DNA of 57,962 nt from Candidatus Nomurabacteria bacterium (GCA_943349675.1 CALQZN010000001.1:1-57962); one strand, 5' to 3'. Counted from the first letter of the stretch, positions 1 to 10,749 are shown. Notes: generated from the letters alone by a model not told the origin. Translations and numbers: made by a program.

Positions 1-436
1 TAGACCATGCACCCCAAAAAATGCCGAGCATACCACTCACCCACGCAGTGCGTTTAAAAGAATGCGTCAGGGCTTGTTGCAGCACATACCAACCAAGCAC
101 CACAGAAATGATGGCGTGCCACGCAAGCCCTGTCCACGAAATAGTAAACGGGAAAGGGATCCCTTCTGCACCAAAAAGAGTCATCGCAAACACACCTTCA
201 ACAAGCCAGCCAAAAAACGCGCCAATTAAAAATATGGCCCATATGCTCCGCGCCTTATACTCTTGCATCAAAATAAGACAGATATACGCCGCGACTGTAT
301 ATACCGCCCATGTCGCAAAAAAAGATCCAAACGTATCTTCCCCCTCTCGCCAAAACGACCAGAACACACGCTCAGAGTAAAAAAAACCAAATATAGCCGG
401 TTGCAATTGCAATAATAAGACGGCCAAAAAAACCAT
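1..436 (-). CDS. Partial multi-pass membrane protein, function unknown
   Basis: The frame opens with ATG at 436 and runs off the left edge without a stop, so at least 145 codons are present and the C-terminus is missing. The product begins MVFLAVLLLQLQPAIFGFFY, a hydrophobic helix, and has about three more hydrophobic stretches separated by short polar loops rich in Trp and Phe, so it is an integral membrane protein. I recognise no family. A -10-like TTATAA lies 6 bases before the ATG at 443-448, which fits the leaderless arrangement seen elsewhere in the window and supports this start. It follows the 5S rRNA gene on the same strand by about 50 bases and no terminator is visible between them. 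An upstream ATG in another frame gives only a short dead-end frame. Confidence 0.7.
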   Translation of the reverse strand, partial: MVFLAVLLLQLQPAIFGFFYSERVFWSFWREGEDTFGSFFATWAVYTVAAYICLILMQEYKARSIWAIFLIGAFFGWLVEGVFAMTLFGAEGIPFPFTISWTGLAWHAIISVVLGWYVLQQALTHSFKRTAWVSGMLGIFWGAWS

Positions 437-487
437 GTACGTTTATAAGTCTCATGGGGTTGTTGTACCAGCAATTTTAGACCCTCT

Positions 488-605
488 GTTCTGGCGGTTA
501 GCTACTCTCCCGCGCGGTAAAGCGCAGTACCATCGCCACTAGCGAGCTTAACTTCCGTGTTCGGAATGAGAACGGGTGTGACCCCACCGTTAAACCACCA
601 GAACA
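488..605 (-). rRNA. rrf: 5S ribosomal RNA
   Basis: The minus strand shows the 5S pattern: a terminal stem made by the repeats around 488-495 and 597-605, the conserved block CCGAACACGGAAGTTAAGC, and a GGCGATGGTACTGC loop E/helix region. Length is about 117 nucleotides, normal for bacteria. It lies about 110 bases downstream of the 23S rRNA gene and is presumably cotranscribed with it. Ends are judged from the terminal stem and may be off by a few bases. Confidence 0.93.
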
Positions 606-632
606 TAAGGTCCAAAAGTAAATATGTAGTAA

Positions 633-658
633 CAACAAATTATTGCGATTCTCAAGTC
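633..658 (-). repeat. 3' arm of 23S rRNA processing stem
   Basis: This 26-base segment is the inverted complement of 4032-4057, on the other side of the 23S gene. In the RNA all 26 positions pair, with two G-U pairs where the arms differ. Long flanking helices of this kind are the usual RNase III substrates in pre-23S rRNA. A second shorter pairing lies nearer the mature ends, around 700-718 and 4008-4025. Confidence 0.85.
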
Positions 659-719
659 TTTGCCCGCCGCAGTCCCATCCTTTTTACAGGACGAAGGCGG
701 GCTCTCACTCACAAGAGGA

Positions 720-4007
<3,288 letters not shown>

Positions 4008-4031
4008 TTTCTCTTGTGAGAGAGAAAAGGA

Positions 4032-4057
4032 GACTTAAGAACCGCAATAATTTGTTG
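4032..4057 (-). repeat. 5' arm of 23S rRNA processing stem
   Basis: This is the partner of the arm at 633-658. Twenty-four of 26 positions are identical as inverted complements and the two differences become G-U pairs in RNA, so selection has preserved the helix. A separate 10-bp hairpin (4077-4102, arms TCTAAAATCG and CGATTTTAGA) lies just upstream in the leader. Confidence 0.85.
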
Positions 4058-4170
4058 TTATATATTTTTCTACAGTTCTAAAATCGCTTTCACGATTTTA
4101 GATTTACCTTGCCCATCTCCACTAAGCTGAAAAGACCCGTATGGGAAATTTCTCAATGGGATGGAATTTG

Positions 4171-4185
4171 TGTTGTCAAAGAAGC
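4171..4185 (-). promoter_or_regulatory. boxA-like rRNA antitermination site
   Basis: The minus strand reads GCTTCTTTGACAACA, close to bacterial boxA sites in rRNA leaders (consensus near TGYTCTTTRANAA), where NusB and NusE bind. It lies about 165 bases before the 23S 5' end and downstream of both the promoter and a terminator-like hairpin. It contains TTGACA, but nothing resembling a -10 follows at the right distance, so an antitermination role fits better than a promoter. Confidence 0.5.
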
Positions 4186-4207
4186 TCGCACTCTTCAGAT
4201 TTTTTCC

Positions 4208-4234
4208 AACAAAAAAGCCGCTTTTGGAAGCGGC
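4208..4234 (-). terminator. Terminator-like hairpin in the rRNA leader
   Basis: On the minus strand, arms GCCGCTT and AAGCGGC surround a 4-base loop and are followed by six T residues. It lies about 65-90 bases after the predicted start of the 23S-5S transcript and before the boxA-like site. It could release a short leader RNA or act as an attenuator. No gene lies between it and the promoter. Confidence 0.65.
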
Positions 4235-4302
4235 GGCGAGCCACAAAGGCCTACCGTCTCTTCTAGGGTTGCTTTAACGTGGTCAACATATCTGTACAAA
4301 GG

Positions 4303-4331
4303 AGTATATAGGAGTATATAAAGGGTGTCAA
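4303..4331 (-). promoter_or_regulatory. Strong promoter for the 23S-5S transcript
   Basis: TTGACA (4326-4331) and TATACT (4303-4308) are separated by exactly 17 bases on the minus strand, the best sigma-70 match in the window. Transcription would start near 4296 and head into the 23S gene. The -10 lies in a short tandem repeat (GGAGTATATA twice on the plus strand). This makes the 23S-5S pair independent of any 16S promoter. Confidence 0.7.
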
Positions 4332-4383
4332 ACCTGGGAGCCATGGAGGAAGAGCCCCTCTATTTTGGCCTGTATATACAATA

Positions 4384-4423
4384 AAAAAACCACCCCCAGC
4401 GGTACCGCTGGGGGTGGTTTTTT
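4384..4423. terminator. Bidirectional terminator, loopless palindrome
   Basis: The block is a perfect palindrome centred on GGTACC, with arms ending in A-runs on the left and T-runs on the right, so it can stop transcription from either side. It lies just downstream of the minus-strand membrane-protein gene that ends at 4446, and isolates that gene from the rRNA promoter. Confidence 0.8.
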
Positions 4424-4445
4424 GAGACTCAAAAAGAAGGCGGTA

Positions 4446-5132
4446 TTAACGCTTGTTCTGCATGTCCTCGCGAGTGCGCTCAAGGAAACGTGCTGCCGCA
4501 TCTTGCCCACCCAAACCAAATGCCAAACCAAAGGCAAGTGCGAGCGCTACTACAATACCAGTGAAGAGTGTCTGGAGTACTCCTTGTGCAATTTGGAGTT
4601 GCTCGAGTGCTGCCAAAATTGCAAAGAGCCAAATGGTCCAACGTGCAAGTGTTCCTGCAAAGCCAGCAGCTTTAATACCAGCTGCGCGCGCAGACCCAGC
4701 GACAACACCATATACAACTTCAGCAACAACTGCTGCAACTAAAATAATAAGCGCAGCAACAATCACACTTGGAAGGAAGCTCACGATCTGCTGGATAAAG
4801 AAGGTCACTTGACCGAGGTTAAGTGCATTGAGTGCGGCGATAAGGAAAGCTAGGATGATAAACCATTTCACCAGCATCCCCATAAACATGCCTGCATTCA
4901 ATTTGTAGCCAGCACGATTAACGACAGGTTCAAACCCGGCAGTGCGGAGCGCGTGGTCAACTTTGAGCGCTTTGATAGCCTCTTCGATAACCCACCCAAC
5001 CCACACAGCGATAACCCACCCAACGACAAAAATAATAATAGCGAGCAGAAGGTTCGGAAGAAAATTAACCGTGCTTGCAAGCAAGTCCTCAAACGACTGC
5101 TGCAATACATAGCCCCATTGCTGAAGGATCAT
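4446..5132 (-). CDS. Conserved TM-helix (CmpX/MscS-like) membrane protein
   Basis: The 228-residue protein has four or five hydrophobic helices with Gly/Ala-rich faces (for example LLLAIIIFVVGWVIAVWVGW and LALAFGLAFGLGGQDAAARF) and a charged tail. This is the pattern of the conserved TM-helix repeat family related to small mechanosensitive channels; no soluble MscS beta domain follows. The GLAFGLGGQDAA stretch with the RFLE tail is typical of that family. I chose ATG 5132 over a GTG at 5168 because a TG-TATTTA -10 element lies 6 bases upstream of 5132. It stands alone, with a terminator at 4384-4423. A role in osmotic or small-ion flux is inference from the family. Confidence 0.75.
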   Translation of the reverse strand: MILQQWGYVLQQSFEDLLASTVNFLPNLLLAIIIFVVGWVIAVWVGWVIEEAIKALKVDHALRTAGFEPVVNRAGYKLNAGMFMGMLVKWFIILAFLIAALNALNLGQVTFFIQQIVSFLPSVIVAALIILVAAVVAEVVYGVVAGSARAAGIKAAGFAGTLARWTIWLFAILAALEQLQIAQGVLQTLFTGIVVALALAFGLAFGLGGQDAAARFLERTREDMQNKR

Positions 5133-5208
5133 GATATCTAAATACAGTAAACGAATAATAACGAACACTTCTATTGTAGCCCCTCTACCCCGGCTCTTTT
5201 TGGGTCGC

Positions 5209-5217
5209 TGTGGATAA
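5209..5217. other. Single DnaA-box match
   Basis: TGTGGATAA is a perfect inverted match to the DnaA box TTATCCACA. It stands alone between two genes, unlike the paired boxes in the palindromes at 10659, 12779 and 35806. It may be a remnant of such an element or chance. Confidence 0.35.
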
Positions 5218-5228
5218 GGCTAAAGAGC

Positions 5229-5807
5229 CTACTTAGCACTCAAATCAAGCTTGTCGAGCAACACCTTGTGCGGATAATCCAGCACATCCCGCACCAACTT
5301 GTCATTCATATTGGCGCGGTACAAAAAGTCATTGCTTGTAAGCAGCGCATAACGTACTTCCTTCCCTATCTCAGCCTCAAGACCTCGGATGCGCTCGCGC
5401 AACTTACGTTCTTGCATTTTATCCCCCACCACAAACAGGTCCAACCTGTCATCCCAGTGCCCCATAAAAATTCCAGACAACACAACAAACTTCAGTGTCC
5501 CTGTGCCGCGAATGCGCTTTACAATGTCTGCTCCACGAGCGGGCGCGTTGAGTAATAAATTTTGGAGGGCCAGTGTGTATTCAAATTGTGTATTAAGAGC
5601 GTACCGTACACCCTTACCTCTGGTACTGCGTACCGCTAGACCAATGCGACAAAAAAGTTCTACTTCGTGGCGCGCCTCTGTGTCAGACACGCGAGCGCGA
5701 CGTGCAATGTCGCTAAGCAAAAGCGACTGGCGCGGGTTAAACAAAAAAAGTCGGAGGAGTTTTGTCCGGCCAGCTGACCCAAAGAGTTTCTGTAGTTTAT
5801 CAGTCAT
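5229..5807 (-). CDS. Winged-helix regulator with nucleotidyltransferase-like domain
   Basis: The 192-residue protein starts with a helix-turn-helix (residues about 10-60: LFGSAGRTKLLRLF, then SDIARRARVSDTEARHEVE, then a wing ending RGKGVRYALN). After about residue 100 a second domain carries GHWDDRLDLFVVGD, which resembles the MNT-type nucleotidyltransferase fold common behind winged helices in CPR genomes. It is probably a DNA-binding regulator; whether the second domain is active cannot be told, since the canonical GSxxxGxxxxxSDxD motif is not intact. It is a single gene, convergent with nothing, next to a candidate small RNA. No Shine-Dalgarno is visible. Confidence 0.7.
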   Translation of the reverse strand: MTDKLQKLFGSAGRTKLLRLFLFNPRQSLLLSDIARRARVSDTEARHEVELFCRIGLAVRSTRGKGVRYALNTQFEYTLALQNLLLNAPARGADIVKRIRGTGTLKFVVLSGIFMGHWDDRLDLFVVGDKMQERKLRERIRGLEAEIGKEVRYALLTSNDFLYRANMNDKLVRDVLDYPHKVLLDKLDLSAK

Positions 5808-5893
5808 GCAGTAAATAAAAGTGTTACTTGGCTATTCTATGCAAAATACCGAAGGTGCGCAAAGACACACAAATGTGACAAAAGAAAGTCCCA

Positions 5894-6130
5894 GAAAAAA
5901 GAAAACCTACTCAAAAAAGAGTAGGCGGGCATAGGAGGGGGTGGTGGATGAAGAAAGAGCAAAAGGTGGAAAGAAGGATGGATGGGTGGGCGGGTGGAGA
6001 TAAAAAGAACTGAAGTTAAAGACAATAGGAAGTGGGGTGAGCGTGTAAAAAACAGAGGCTCGAAGATGTGGGCGCTGGCAGCAACCACAGTAGGTGTAAC
6101 CCTCAGGCCTCCACTGTCAGACTCTACTTA
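5894..6130 (-). ncRNA. Candidate C/U-rich small RNA with terminator
   Basis: This roughly 240-base intergenic stretch is strongly strand-biased: the minus strand is almost all C and T from about 5930 to 6050, with repeats such as CCACCC, CATCC and CCCCCTCC. It ends in a clear rho-independent terminator (arms CCTACTC 5906-5912 and GAGTAGG 5919-5925, then a T-rich tail). Its 5' part (about 6060-6125) can form hairpins. The region is insulated from rplL by the terminator at 6163-6198. A reading frame of 83 codons (5837-6088) is low-complexity and runs through the terminator, so I do not call it a gene. Start is approximate and the promoter is weak, so an RNA is an inference. Confidence 0.4.
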
Positions 6131-6162
6131 GTACTACTCACCTACACGCAGAAAAGTTACAT

Positions 6163-6198
6163 ACAAAAAAACACCCAGCACATGCCGGGTGTTTTTTT
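6163..6198. terminator. Terminator after rplJL
   Basis: ACACCC (6171-6176) pairs with GGGTGT (6187-6192) around a 10-base loop, flanked by seven A residues on the left and seven T residues on the right, so it works both ways. It lies beyond the duplicated rplL 3' end, where the original operon end would have been. Confidence 0.85.
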
Positions 6199-6210
6199 GT
6201 ATCAAGGTTT

Positions 6211-6323
6211 AAAGTTGCTTACTTAAGCTCAACCTTGTCACACATAATTTCTTGCTAGAAATTTGCGCGACCCCGCCTCGGCACGACTGCCTCCGGCCGA
6301 AAAGTTGCTTACTTAAGCTCAAC
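6211..6323. repeat. Hairpin/GC-block repeat, copy A, flanked by duplicated rplL 3' end
   Basis: A 23-base direct repeat (6211-6233 and 6301-6323) encloses 67 bases. The right copy is the real 3' end of rplL with its stop codon; the left copy lies next to the operon terminator. The insert contains a hairpin (AATTTCT-TGCT-AGAAATT, 6246-6263), then GCGACCCCGCCTCGG and CCTCCGGCCG. The same hairpin position and GC block recur in copies B, C, D and F with different stem bases that still pair. This looks like insertion of a small element with duplication of the target. Confidence 0.8.
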
Positions 6324-6737
6324 TTTTCCTCCTGCAGCTTCAACTGCTTTTTTGAGTGCTTCTGCATCCTCTTTCTTCATTCCTTCTTTAAGGACTGATG
6401 GGACTGCGTCAACAAGGTCTTTTGCTTCTTTAAGTCCAAGTGAAAGCGCGTCTTTAACGGCTTTAATAACCTGCACCTTTGCGGCACCCGCGTCAGTTAG
6501 GTGTGCGTTAAAAGAAGACTTCTCTTCTGCTGCGTCCCCTGCTGCTGCTGGGCCCGCTACGGCAACTGCTGCAGCCGAGACACCCCAATGGCCCTCGAGG
6601 GTTTTAACCAACTCGTGGAGCTCGAGTACCGACATTTTTTCAACTGCACTTACGATATCTTTAAACTTTGCAGGGACCTCTACCTTACTTTCTGCTGCAG
6701 GCTCAGCTGCAACCGGAGCTTCTGTTTCGTCTGCCAT
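6309..6737 (-). CDS. rplL: Ribosomal protein L7/L12
   Basis: The 142-residue protein has the acidic N-terminal dimerisation domain (KFKDIVSAVEKMSVLELHELVKTLE), an Ala-rich hinge, and the C-terminal domain that binds translation factors (VQVIKAVKDALSLGLKEAKDLVDAVP, ending GGKVELK). It forms the ribosomal stalk with L10. It is about 20 residues longer than usual owing to an Ala/Glu-rich N-terminal tail (ADETEAPVAAEPAAESKVEV). ATG 6737 was chosen over an in-frame earlier codon inside rplJ. It overlaps no gene but starts 11 bases before the rplJ stop is passed. Its 3' end has been duplicated by repeat copy A. Confidence 0.95.
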   Translation of the reverse strand: MADETEAPVAAEPAAESKVEVPAKFKDIVSAVEKMSVLELHELVKTLEGHWGVSAAAVAVAGPAAAGDAAEEKSSFNAHLTDAGAAKVQVIKAVKDALSLGLKEAKDLVDAVPSVLKEGMKKEDAEALKKAVEAAGGKVELK

Positions 6738-6747
6738 ATTTTTATAA

Positions 6748-7236
6748 TTATTCTCCCTTGTCAGCTTTTGCATTAAGCACTACTGCAAAACGCTGCAACG
6801 GACTATTAATAAGTTGTACAAACTGCGCACGGAGTGTCTGCATTCCAGGGATTGCCGCAATCGCTTTTATCTCGGTTGCATCAACATACTTGCCGCCAAA
6901 TACACCACCAGCAAATGCCAAGTGTTCGGGAAATTTCTTCACAAACACTGCCAACTCACGGGCTGGTGCCAATTCATCGGCACCGTACGCCAAAGCAATC
7001 TCGCCTTCAAGTACTGGTACCTCTCCTTGGAACTTTTGCGCATCAAGCGCGCGCTGCACAAGAGTCTTTTTTGCAACAGTGTAGCCAACCTCGCTTGCAC
7101 GAAGTGCTTTGCGCATTTCGTTCTGCTCGGCAACGGTCAAACCTTTAAACTTGGCAAACACTATGGTTGCCGCGTTTGAAGCGATGCCACTCATCTTCTC
7201 TATAATCTCTACCTTTTTCTCTTTGGTAATTGCCAT
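6748..7236 (-). CDS. rplJ: Ribosomal protein L10
   Basis: The 162-residue protein opens MAITKEKKVEIIEKMSGIAS and carries the L10 core (TIVFAKFKGLTVAEQNEMRKALR, VAKKTLVQRAL, and the GGVFGGKYVDATEIKAIA stretch). L10 anchors L7/L12 dimers to helices 42-44 of 23S rRNA. It is first in a two-gene operon with rplL, as in most bacteria, but rplK and rplA are not adjacent; rplK lies 41 kb away. ATG 7236 gives the conserved N-terminus. Upstream is a leader of about 120 bases with its own promoter, which fits autogenous control by L10. Confidence 0.95.
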   Translation of the reverse strand: MAITKEKKVEIIEKMSGIASNAATIVFAKFKGLTVAEQNEMRKALRASEVGYTVAKKTLVQRALDAQKFQGEVPVLEGEIALAYGADELAPARELAVFVKKFPEHLAFAGGVFGGKYVDATEIKAIAAIPGMQTLRAQFVQLINSPLQRFAVVLNAKADKGE

Positions 7237-7389
7237 ACCCAAATTCGATCATTATTCTTCTGTAGGGCTTGAGTTCGACCTCGACAGGCTGTCCGTTATG
7301 TAATAGTGGACAATTACTTCCCTTTTGGGGAGACCCGCTTTCTTTGGCCCTATGCAAAGCAGATTATCTTGGGAGCGCTAGGTTGTCAA
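7237..7389 (-). promoter_or_regulatory. rplJ promoter and leader (probable L10 leader)
   Basis: On the minus strand TTGACA (7384-7389) and GATAAT (7363-7368) form a promoter with a 15-base spacer. The RNA would begin near 7355 and run about 120 bases before the rplJ start, unlike the leaderless genes elsewhere here. The leader has short complementary blocks (for example GTCCACTATTACATAACGGAC). Known bacterial rplJ leaders bind the L10-L12 complex and repress translation; the structure here was not modelled. Confidence 0.5.
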
Positions 7390-7522
7390 CCGGTCCAGGA
7401 GGCGTAGTTTCCAACTGTGGCGCTACGACAATAATCACCCCAAACGCAAGCGCGAGTATAACCAAAAAACCCAGGGCAAAATGCCGAAACGTTTTTGTAA
7501 AATACCTGTCCATCCACTCCAT
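7364..7522 (-). CDS. Small single-pass membrane protein, unknown
   Basis: The 52-residue product starts MEWMDRYFTKTFRHF, has one strong hydrophobic helix (ALGFLVILALAFGVIIVVA), and ends in a Pro-rich tail (APQLETTPPGPVDNLALPR). Its ATG at 7522 lies just past the stop codon of the large secreted hydrolase (7527), suggesting translational coupling in one operon. An alternative start is the Met at 7513, preceded by GGAG. The last codons overlap the rplJ promoter. It is too short to assign to a family. I judge it real because of its tight spacing and the classic membrane-anchor composition. Confidence 0.55.
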   Translation of the reverse strand: MEWMDRYFTKTFRHFALGFLVILALAFGVIIVVAPQLETTPPGPVDNLALPR

Positions 7523-7526
7523 ACTA

Positions 7527-10046
7527 CTATGGCCCATAGACGAATGGAACAACGCGATACAAATGGCTGGGCGGAGCAAGATGTTCGGCAATGCCTCGTG
7601 TTAAGTACACACTAAACTGAGAAAACAAAGGTTCAGTAGTTACTGCCATAAACATCGGCGTGCCCGCCGCCACAGGCACTTCGTCGCCCATACGTGAGCG
7701 CCTAAACAACACTTCATTTCTGGCATCTTGTGCTTGGTAAAGAGGAGTCGAGCTCCCCTCAACTCCAACATAAAAACCAACACGCCGCGTGACGCTACTC
7801 GCGGCAAAACCAGTATAAAATAGGCATTCAGAAAAAGTGCTCTGTATGTGGTCGCCCGGGCGCACAATGCCTGGACTATCCAAACAACTAAAACCAACCG
7901 AAGGGGCCTGTTTACTGTTTTCTTCAAACGGTGTTCCAAGCACTGTGTTGCCTTCCCTATCTTTGACTGGACTTGCAGCAAAATAATATCCATCGTTACT
8001 TGCCCAACTGTCTACCAACTCTCCCGGAGCTGCCGCGCTTTTACGTTCCATCGACAAATTACTTTTCTCTACACCCCAAGGTGTATAGCGGGTAGTAGAG
8101 CCAACGGCACCACCACACCACCCTTCGCATGCCGACACTGGCGGCGTTTTGTCTAACACTAAAGTGGTAGATCCAACTTCCCAAACCAGCAACAACTCTT
8201 CTCCAGAAGCACTCAGTGGCACAAACGGTACAACCGGCGTATAGCTTGTGCTGGTATATATTTTAGAATTACGAAAAACACCGTCGCTACGTACAAATGT
8301 GTACGTAGGGGCCACCGACACCCTGTGCCCAGTGACAGCAGCAAACGTAGCGTAAAAGTCGCTCATAGGGTTAAGTGGTATGCGCTGCGCATTTTCTCCC
8401 ACCGTCACCAAAGCTATGTGCGCAAAGTCGAGCCAATAGTCGGTGCGGTTTTGAAGCTCCATCCACTGATCTTCCGTCGACGCGTTAGTACCAGCCCACC
8501 CAATTTCACTAATCACCAACGGACGAGTTGCAACAAAAAGTGAGTATGCCGACGACGTTGCAGCAGTACCTGCCGTGTCGTATGCAACTACCCGCACAGT
8601 AGAACTTGCGTTGTCGGCAAGTAAAATTGTCGCCGTATTTACCGTGGCAGTCACCTCTGCGTCCCCCACAAATATTTTATATTGTGCCGCAGCAGGAGGC
8701 GCGCTCCAAACAACATGCACCTCTCTAGTCGGCACGAGACAAAACTCTTTTTTTAAAGAGTATGCACACTCTAGTATTTGTACGACAGGCGGTGTTGTAG
8801 ACGCAGTAAACAGTCCAACGGGGGTCGTAGTCGCCGGCGACAAAGGGGTTGGCTCTTCGCTCGGCGTTGACTGTACCACAGCCGCGGTCTCTTTTTTACT
8901 GTGTCTACTTATGTATCGCATAACGACTGAGTCACCAGTCTCAGTAGAAGGCCCTGTTTGAGACCCAGCAACTCTGCCGCGAAGTGCGGTTGCAACCGCT
9001 GCGCCTTGCCTGTTGGCCTGCAAATCTTTTACATCAGATCCTTCAAGGCTTGACCCGTACAAACTCTTTACCACTTCAAAATCTTTTACACTGTCTTCTG
9101 GACTCCGAGGCTTTGGCGCACTTGCAACCCCAAAAGCACTTTGCACCAGCGCATACCCTTTTTGCACGGCACTCGCAGCAACATTAAACACAACCACCCC
9201 ACCTTGATATGTCAAAACTGCCCCTTCGCGAACAACATAGGCTGTTGGGTCGGCCACTCCAAAAACTATTTGCTGCGTACGGTAGCTAAGCGTTGTTTGG
9301 GGAACAGTAAAACAATCCCCCGCGCTTGTGCCACTTGCTCGGAGCTGCCCCAACCCGTCAGAAATTTCAGAAATTACACGCTCAGGCGCACCTTTCAAAT
9401 ATGCACCAGCAAAAGAGTGCCCAGGAAAGGCACTCTTAAAATCTTCAACAAGCAGTGGCATGTCTGCATTTGGCGGCAGCGGAGGTTTTGCACCAACTTT
9501 ACGCGCAGTGTCGGCCACCAGACGTATCATCAAGTCTTGTTTTGCTGTAATGTATTTGCCACTACCGGCAGTAACTGTGGCAGGGCTGCCGACGTTGTAT
9601 ACACCCAACGATTCTTTGGGCACCCCGTGGCCAAGTAAATAGTCGTACATGGCGTTGGTATAAAACGCCCCTTGGGAATGCCCCACAAGAAATACTTTCC
9701 GCGTCGTAACCTCTGGATGGATTTGTGTGAGTATAGTTTGTAAGTCAAAATCTGTTATAGAGCTGCCAAATATCTGCGCCGCCGCCTGCGCCAAATCCCC
9801 AGCCCCAGCCAAGTGGGTGGGGTTGTAGCCAACACGAACCACCACAGACTCTCCTTTATATTCCGCACCTAGATACCCTTGTAAGGCCTTGGCGTTTGCA
9901 TTTGCTTCGTCTTTAGATTTAAAAATTCCATTTACAAATATCACCGTGTAGTTCTTTTCTGAACAAGATAAAGCGTCCACGCGAAAAGGTAGAAATAAAA
10001 ATATACAGAAAACTATCTTGCTAATGTGTCCACAGAAACGTCGCAT
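7527..10046 (-). CDS. Secreted alpha/beta-hydrolase with lamin-tail domain
   Basis: The 839-residue protein has a signal peptide (positively charged MRRFCGHISK, hydrophobic core to about residue 25), then a lipase-like region with FVNGIFKSKDEA and the nucleophile elbow GHSQG (residues 122-126, Ser124), and PGHSF farther on. From about residue 510, SEIGWAGTNASTEDQWMELQN marks a lamin-tail (LTD) domain, often found on secreted or surface enzymes. The C-terminal quarter is of unknown fold. It may hydrolyse an ester or lipid outside the cell; the substrate is not known. It starts within the end of the upstream gene (34-base overlap), so the two are coupled. Confidence 0.75.
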   Translation of the reverse strand: MRRFCGHISKIVFCIFLFLPFRVDALSCSEKNYTVIFVNGIFKSKDEANANAKALQGYLGAEYKGESVVVRVGYNPTHLAGAGDLAQAAAQIFGSSITDFDLQTILTQIHPEVTTRKVFLVGHSQGAFYTNAMYDYLLGHGVPKESLGVYNVGSPATVTAGSGKYITAKQDLMIRLVADTARKVGAKPPLPPNADMPLLVEDFKSAFPGHSFAGAYLKGAPERVISEISDGLGQLRASGTSAGDCFTVPQTTLSYRTQQIVFGVADPTAYVVREGAVLTYQGGVVVFNVAASAVQKGYALVQSAFGVASAPKPRSPEDSVKDFEVVKSLYGSSLEGSDVKDLQANRQGAAVATALRGRVAGSQTGPSTETGDSVVMRYISRHSKKETAAVVQSTPSEEPTPLSPATTTPVGLFTASTTPPVVQILECAYSLKKEFCLVPTREVHVVWSAPPAAAQYKIFVGDAEVTATVNTATILLADNASSTVRVVAYDTAGTAATSSAYSLFVATRPLVISEIGWAGTNASTEDQWMELQNRTDYWLDFAHIALVTVGENAQRIPLNPMSDFYATFAAVTGHRVSVAPTYTFVRSDGVFRNSKIYTSTSYTPVVPFVPLSASGEELLLVWEVGSTTLVLDKTPPVSACEGWCGGAVGSTTRYTPWGVEKSNLSMERKSAAAPGELVDSWASNDGYYFAASPVKDREGNTVLGTPFEENSKQAPSVGFSCLDSPGIVRPGDHIQSTFSECLFYTGFAASSVTRRVGFYVGVEGSSTPLYQAQDARNEVLFRRSRMGDEVPVAAGTPMFMAVTTEPLFSQFSVYLTRGIAEHLAPPSHLYRVVPFVYGP

Positions 10047-10630
10047 GCGTTTGTATTCACTAACCCGTAACTAGTAGAAAAATCAAATGCTTCTTGTTTT
10101 TTTTCATTCCTAAGGCGTGTATTAAATACCAACCCTTCTACTTCACTTACTCGCTGATCAATAATCTTTCCAAATTCCACCAAATTTTCACGAGGATGCG
10201 TAAGCGAGAGGCAAAAGTTTGCACGCGAGTCTTCCTCAGCAACAGCCTTCCAGGTTTCACTATCAAAAACTTCTGTTAAAAACATTTGTTGCGTAAGGGC
10301 ATACTGCAACTGCGCCGCGCGGACACGAGGGGAGTCGGGGTACTTTTCAAAAATAGCCAACTCTACATCATCCCGAACACCGTTGTTGTTTGCATCAACA
10401 CCTTCCACCGTCGCATCATTTTCTTGTTTGCTGGGTGGGGGAGGGAGGTTATCTCCCAATACGTCCGCCAGAGTAATTTTCTGCGCATGGATGTGTGCAA
10501 CAGCTTGCTGTGTTTTTTCTTCTTCTCCTATAGCCCACACACGATATAGCACCACCGCCACATATGCGGCCCCTAGAATAAAAAGTGGCCAACGCGCCCA
10601 TTGCCAAACTCGTCTAAGCGAGGGCTTCAT
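10013..10630 (-). CDS. Membrane-anchored protein with calcium-loop-like motif
   Basis: The 205-residue protein has an N-terminal anchor (WPLFILGAAYVAVVLYRVWA) and an extracytoplasmic part. Residues near 80 read DANNNGVRDDVE, an Asp/Asn-rich loop like calcium sites in dockerin or thrombospondin type 3 repeats. Two Cys residues (NFCLS and NACDV) could form a disulphide. Family not recognised. ATG 10630 is fixed by the extended -10 element TGG-TAGAGT placed 6 bases upstream. It overlaps the hydrolase gene by 34 bases and probably works with it on the cell surface. Confidence 0.65.
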   Translation of the reverse strand: MKPSLRRVWQWARWPLFILGAAYVAVVLYRVWAIGEEEKTQQAVAHIHAQKITLADVLGDNLPPPPSKQENDATVEGVDANNNGVRDDVELAIFEKYPDSPRVRAAQLQYALTQQMFLTEVFDSETWKAVAEEDSRANFCLSLTHPRENLVEFGKIIDQRVSEVEGLVFNTRLRNEKKQEAFDFSTSYGLVNTNACDVSVDTLAR

Positions 10631-10658
10631 GAACAAACTCTACCACCCCTACCCTGCA

Positions 10659-10720
10659 AAAAGTTATCCACAGTTTTGCTTACAAAGGACTGACCTTCGT
10701 GGGTTCAGGTGTGGATAAGT
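10659..10720. repeat. DnaA-box palindrome R1, next to RAYT gene
   Basis: The element has outer inverted perfect DnaA boxes (TTATCCACA at left, TGTGGATAA at right) and an inner near-palindrome (CTTACAAAGG, ACTGA, CCTTCGTGGG). It is one of three copies of about 60 bp; see 12779 and 35806. It lies about 20 bases upstream of the RAYT promoter, which resembles the REP-RAYT arrangement in other bacteria. Confidence 0.75.
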
Positions 10721-10749
10721 GGCACAACAGAAAGCGGTATGATTTTGAT

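Noticed and set aside
4174..4179. TTGACA as a second rRNA promoter
   Set aside because: No -10 sequence is found 15-19 bases downstream. The surrounding bases fit boxA better.
4195..4344. A possible 49-codon minus-strand peptide starting at ATG 4344
   Set aside because: It would contain the 23S promoter and run through a terminator, with no start signal.
5837..6088. 83-codon minus-strand frame
   Set aside because: It is Pro/Phe/Ser low-complexity from a C/T-rich tract and reads through a terminator hairpin. It is better explained by the candidate small RNA.
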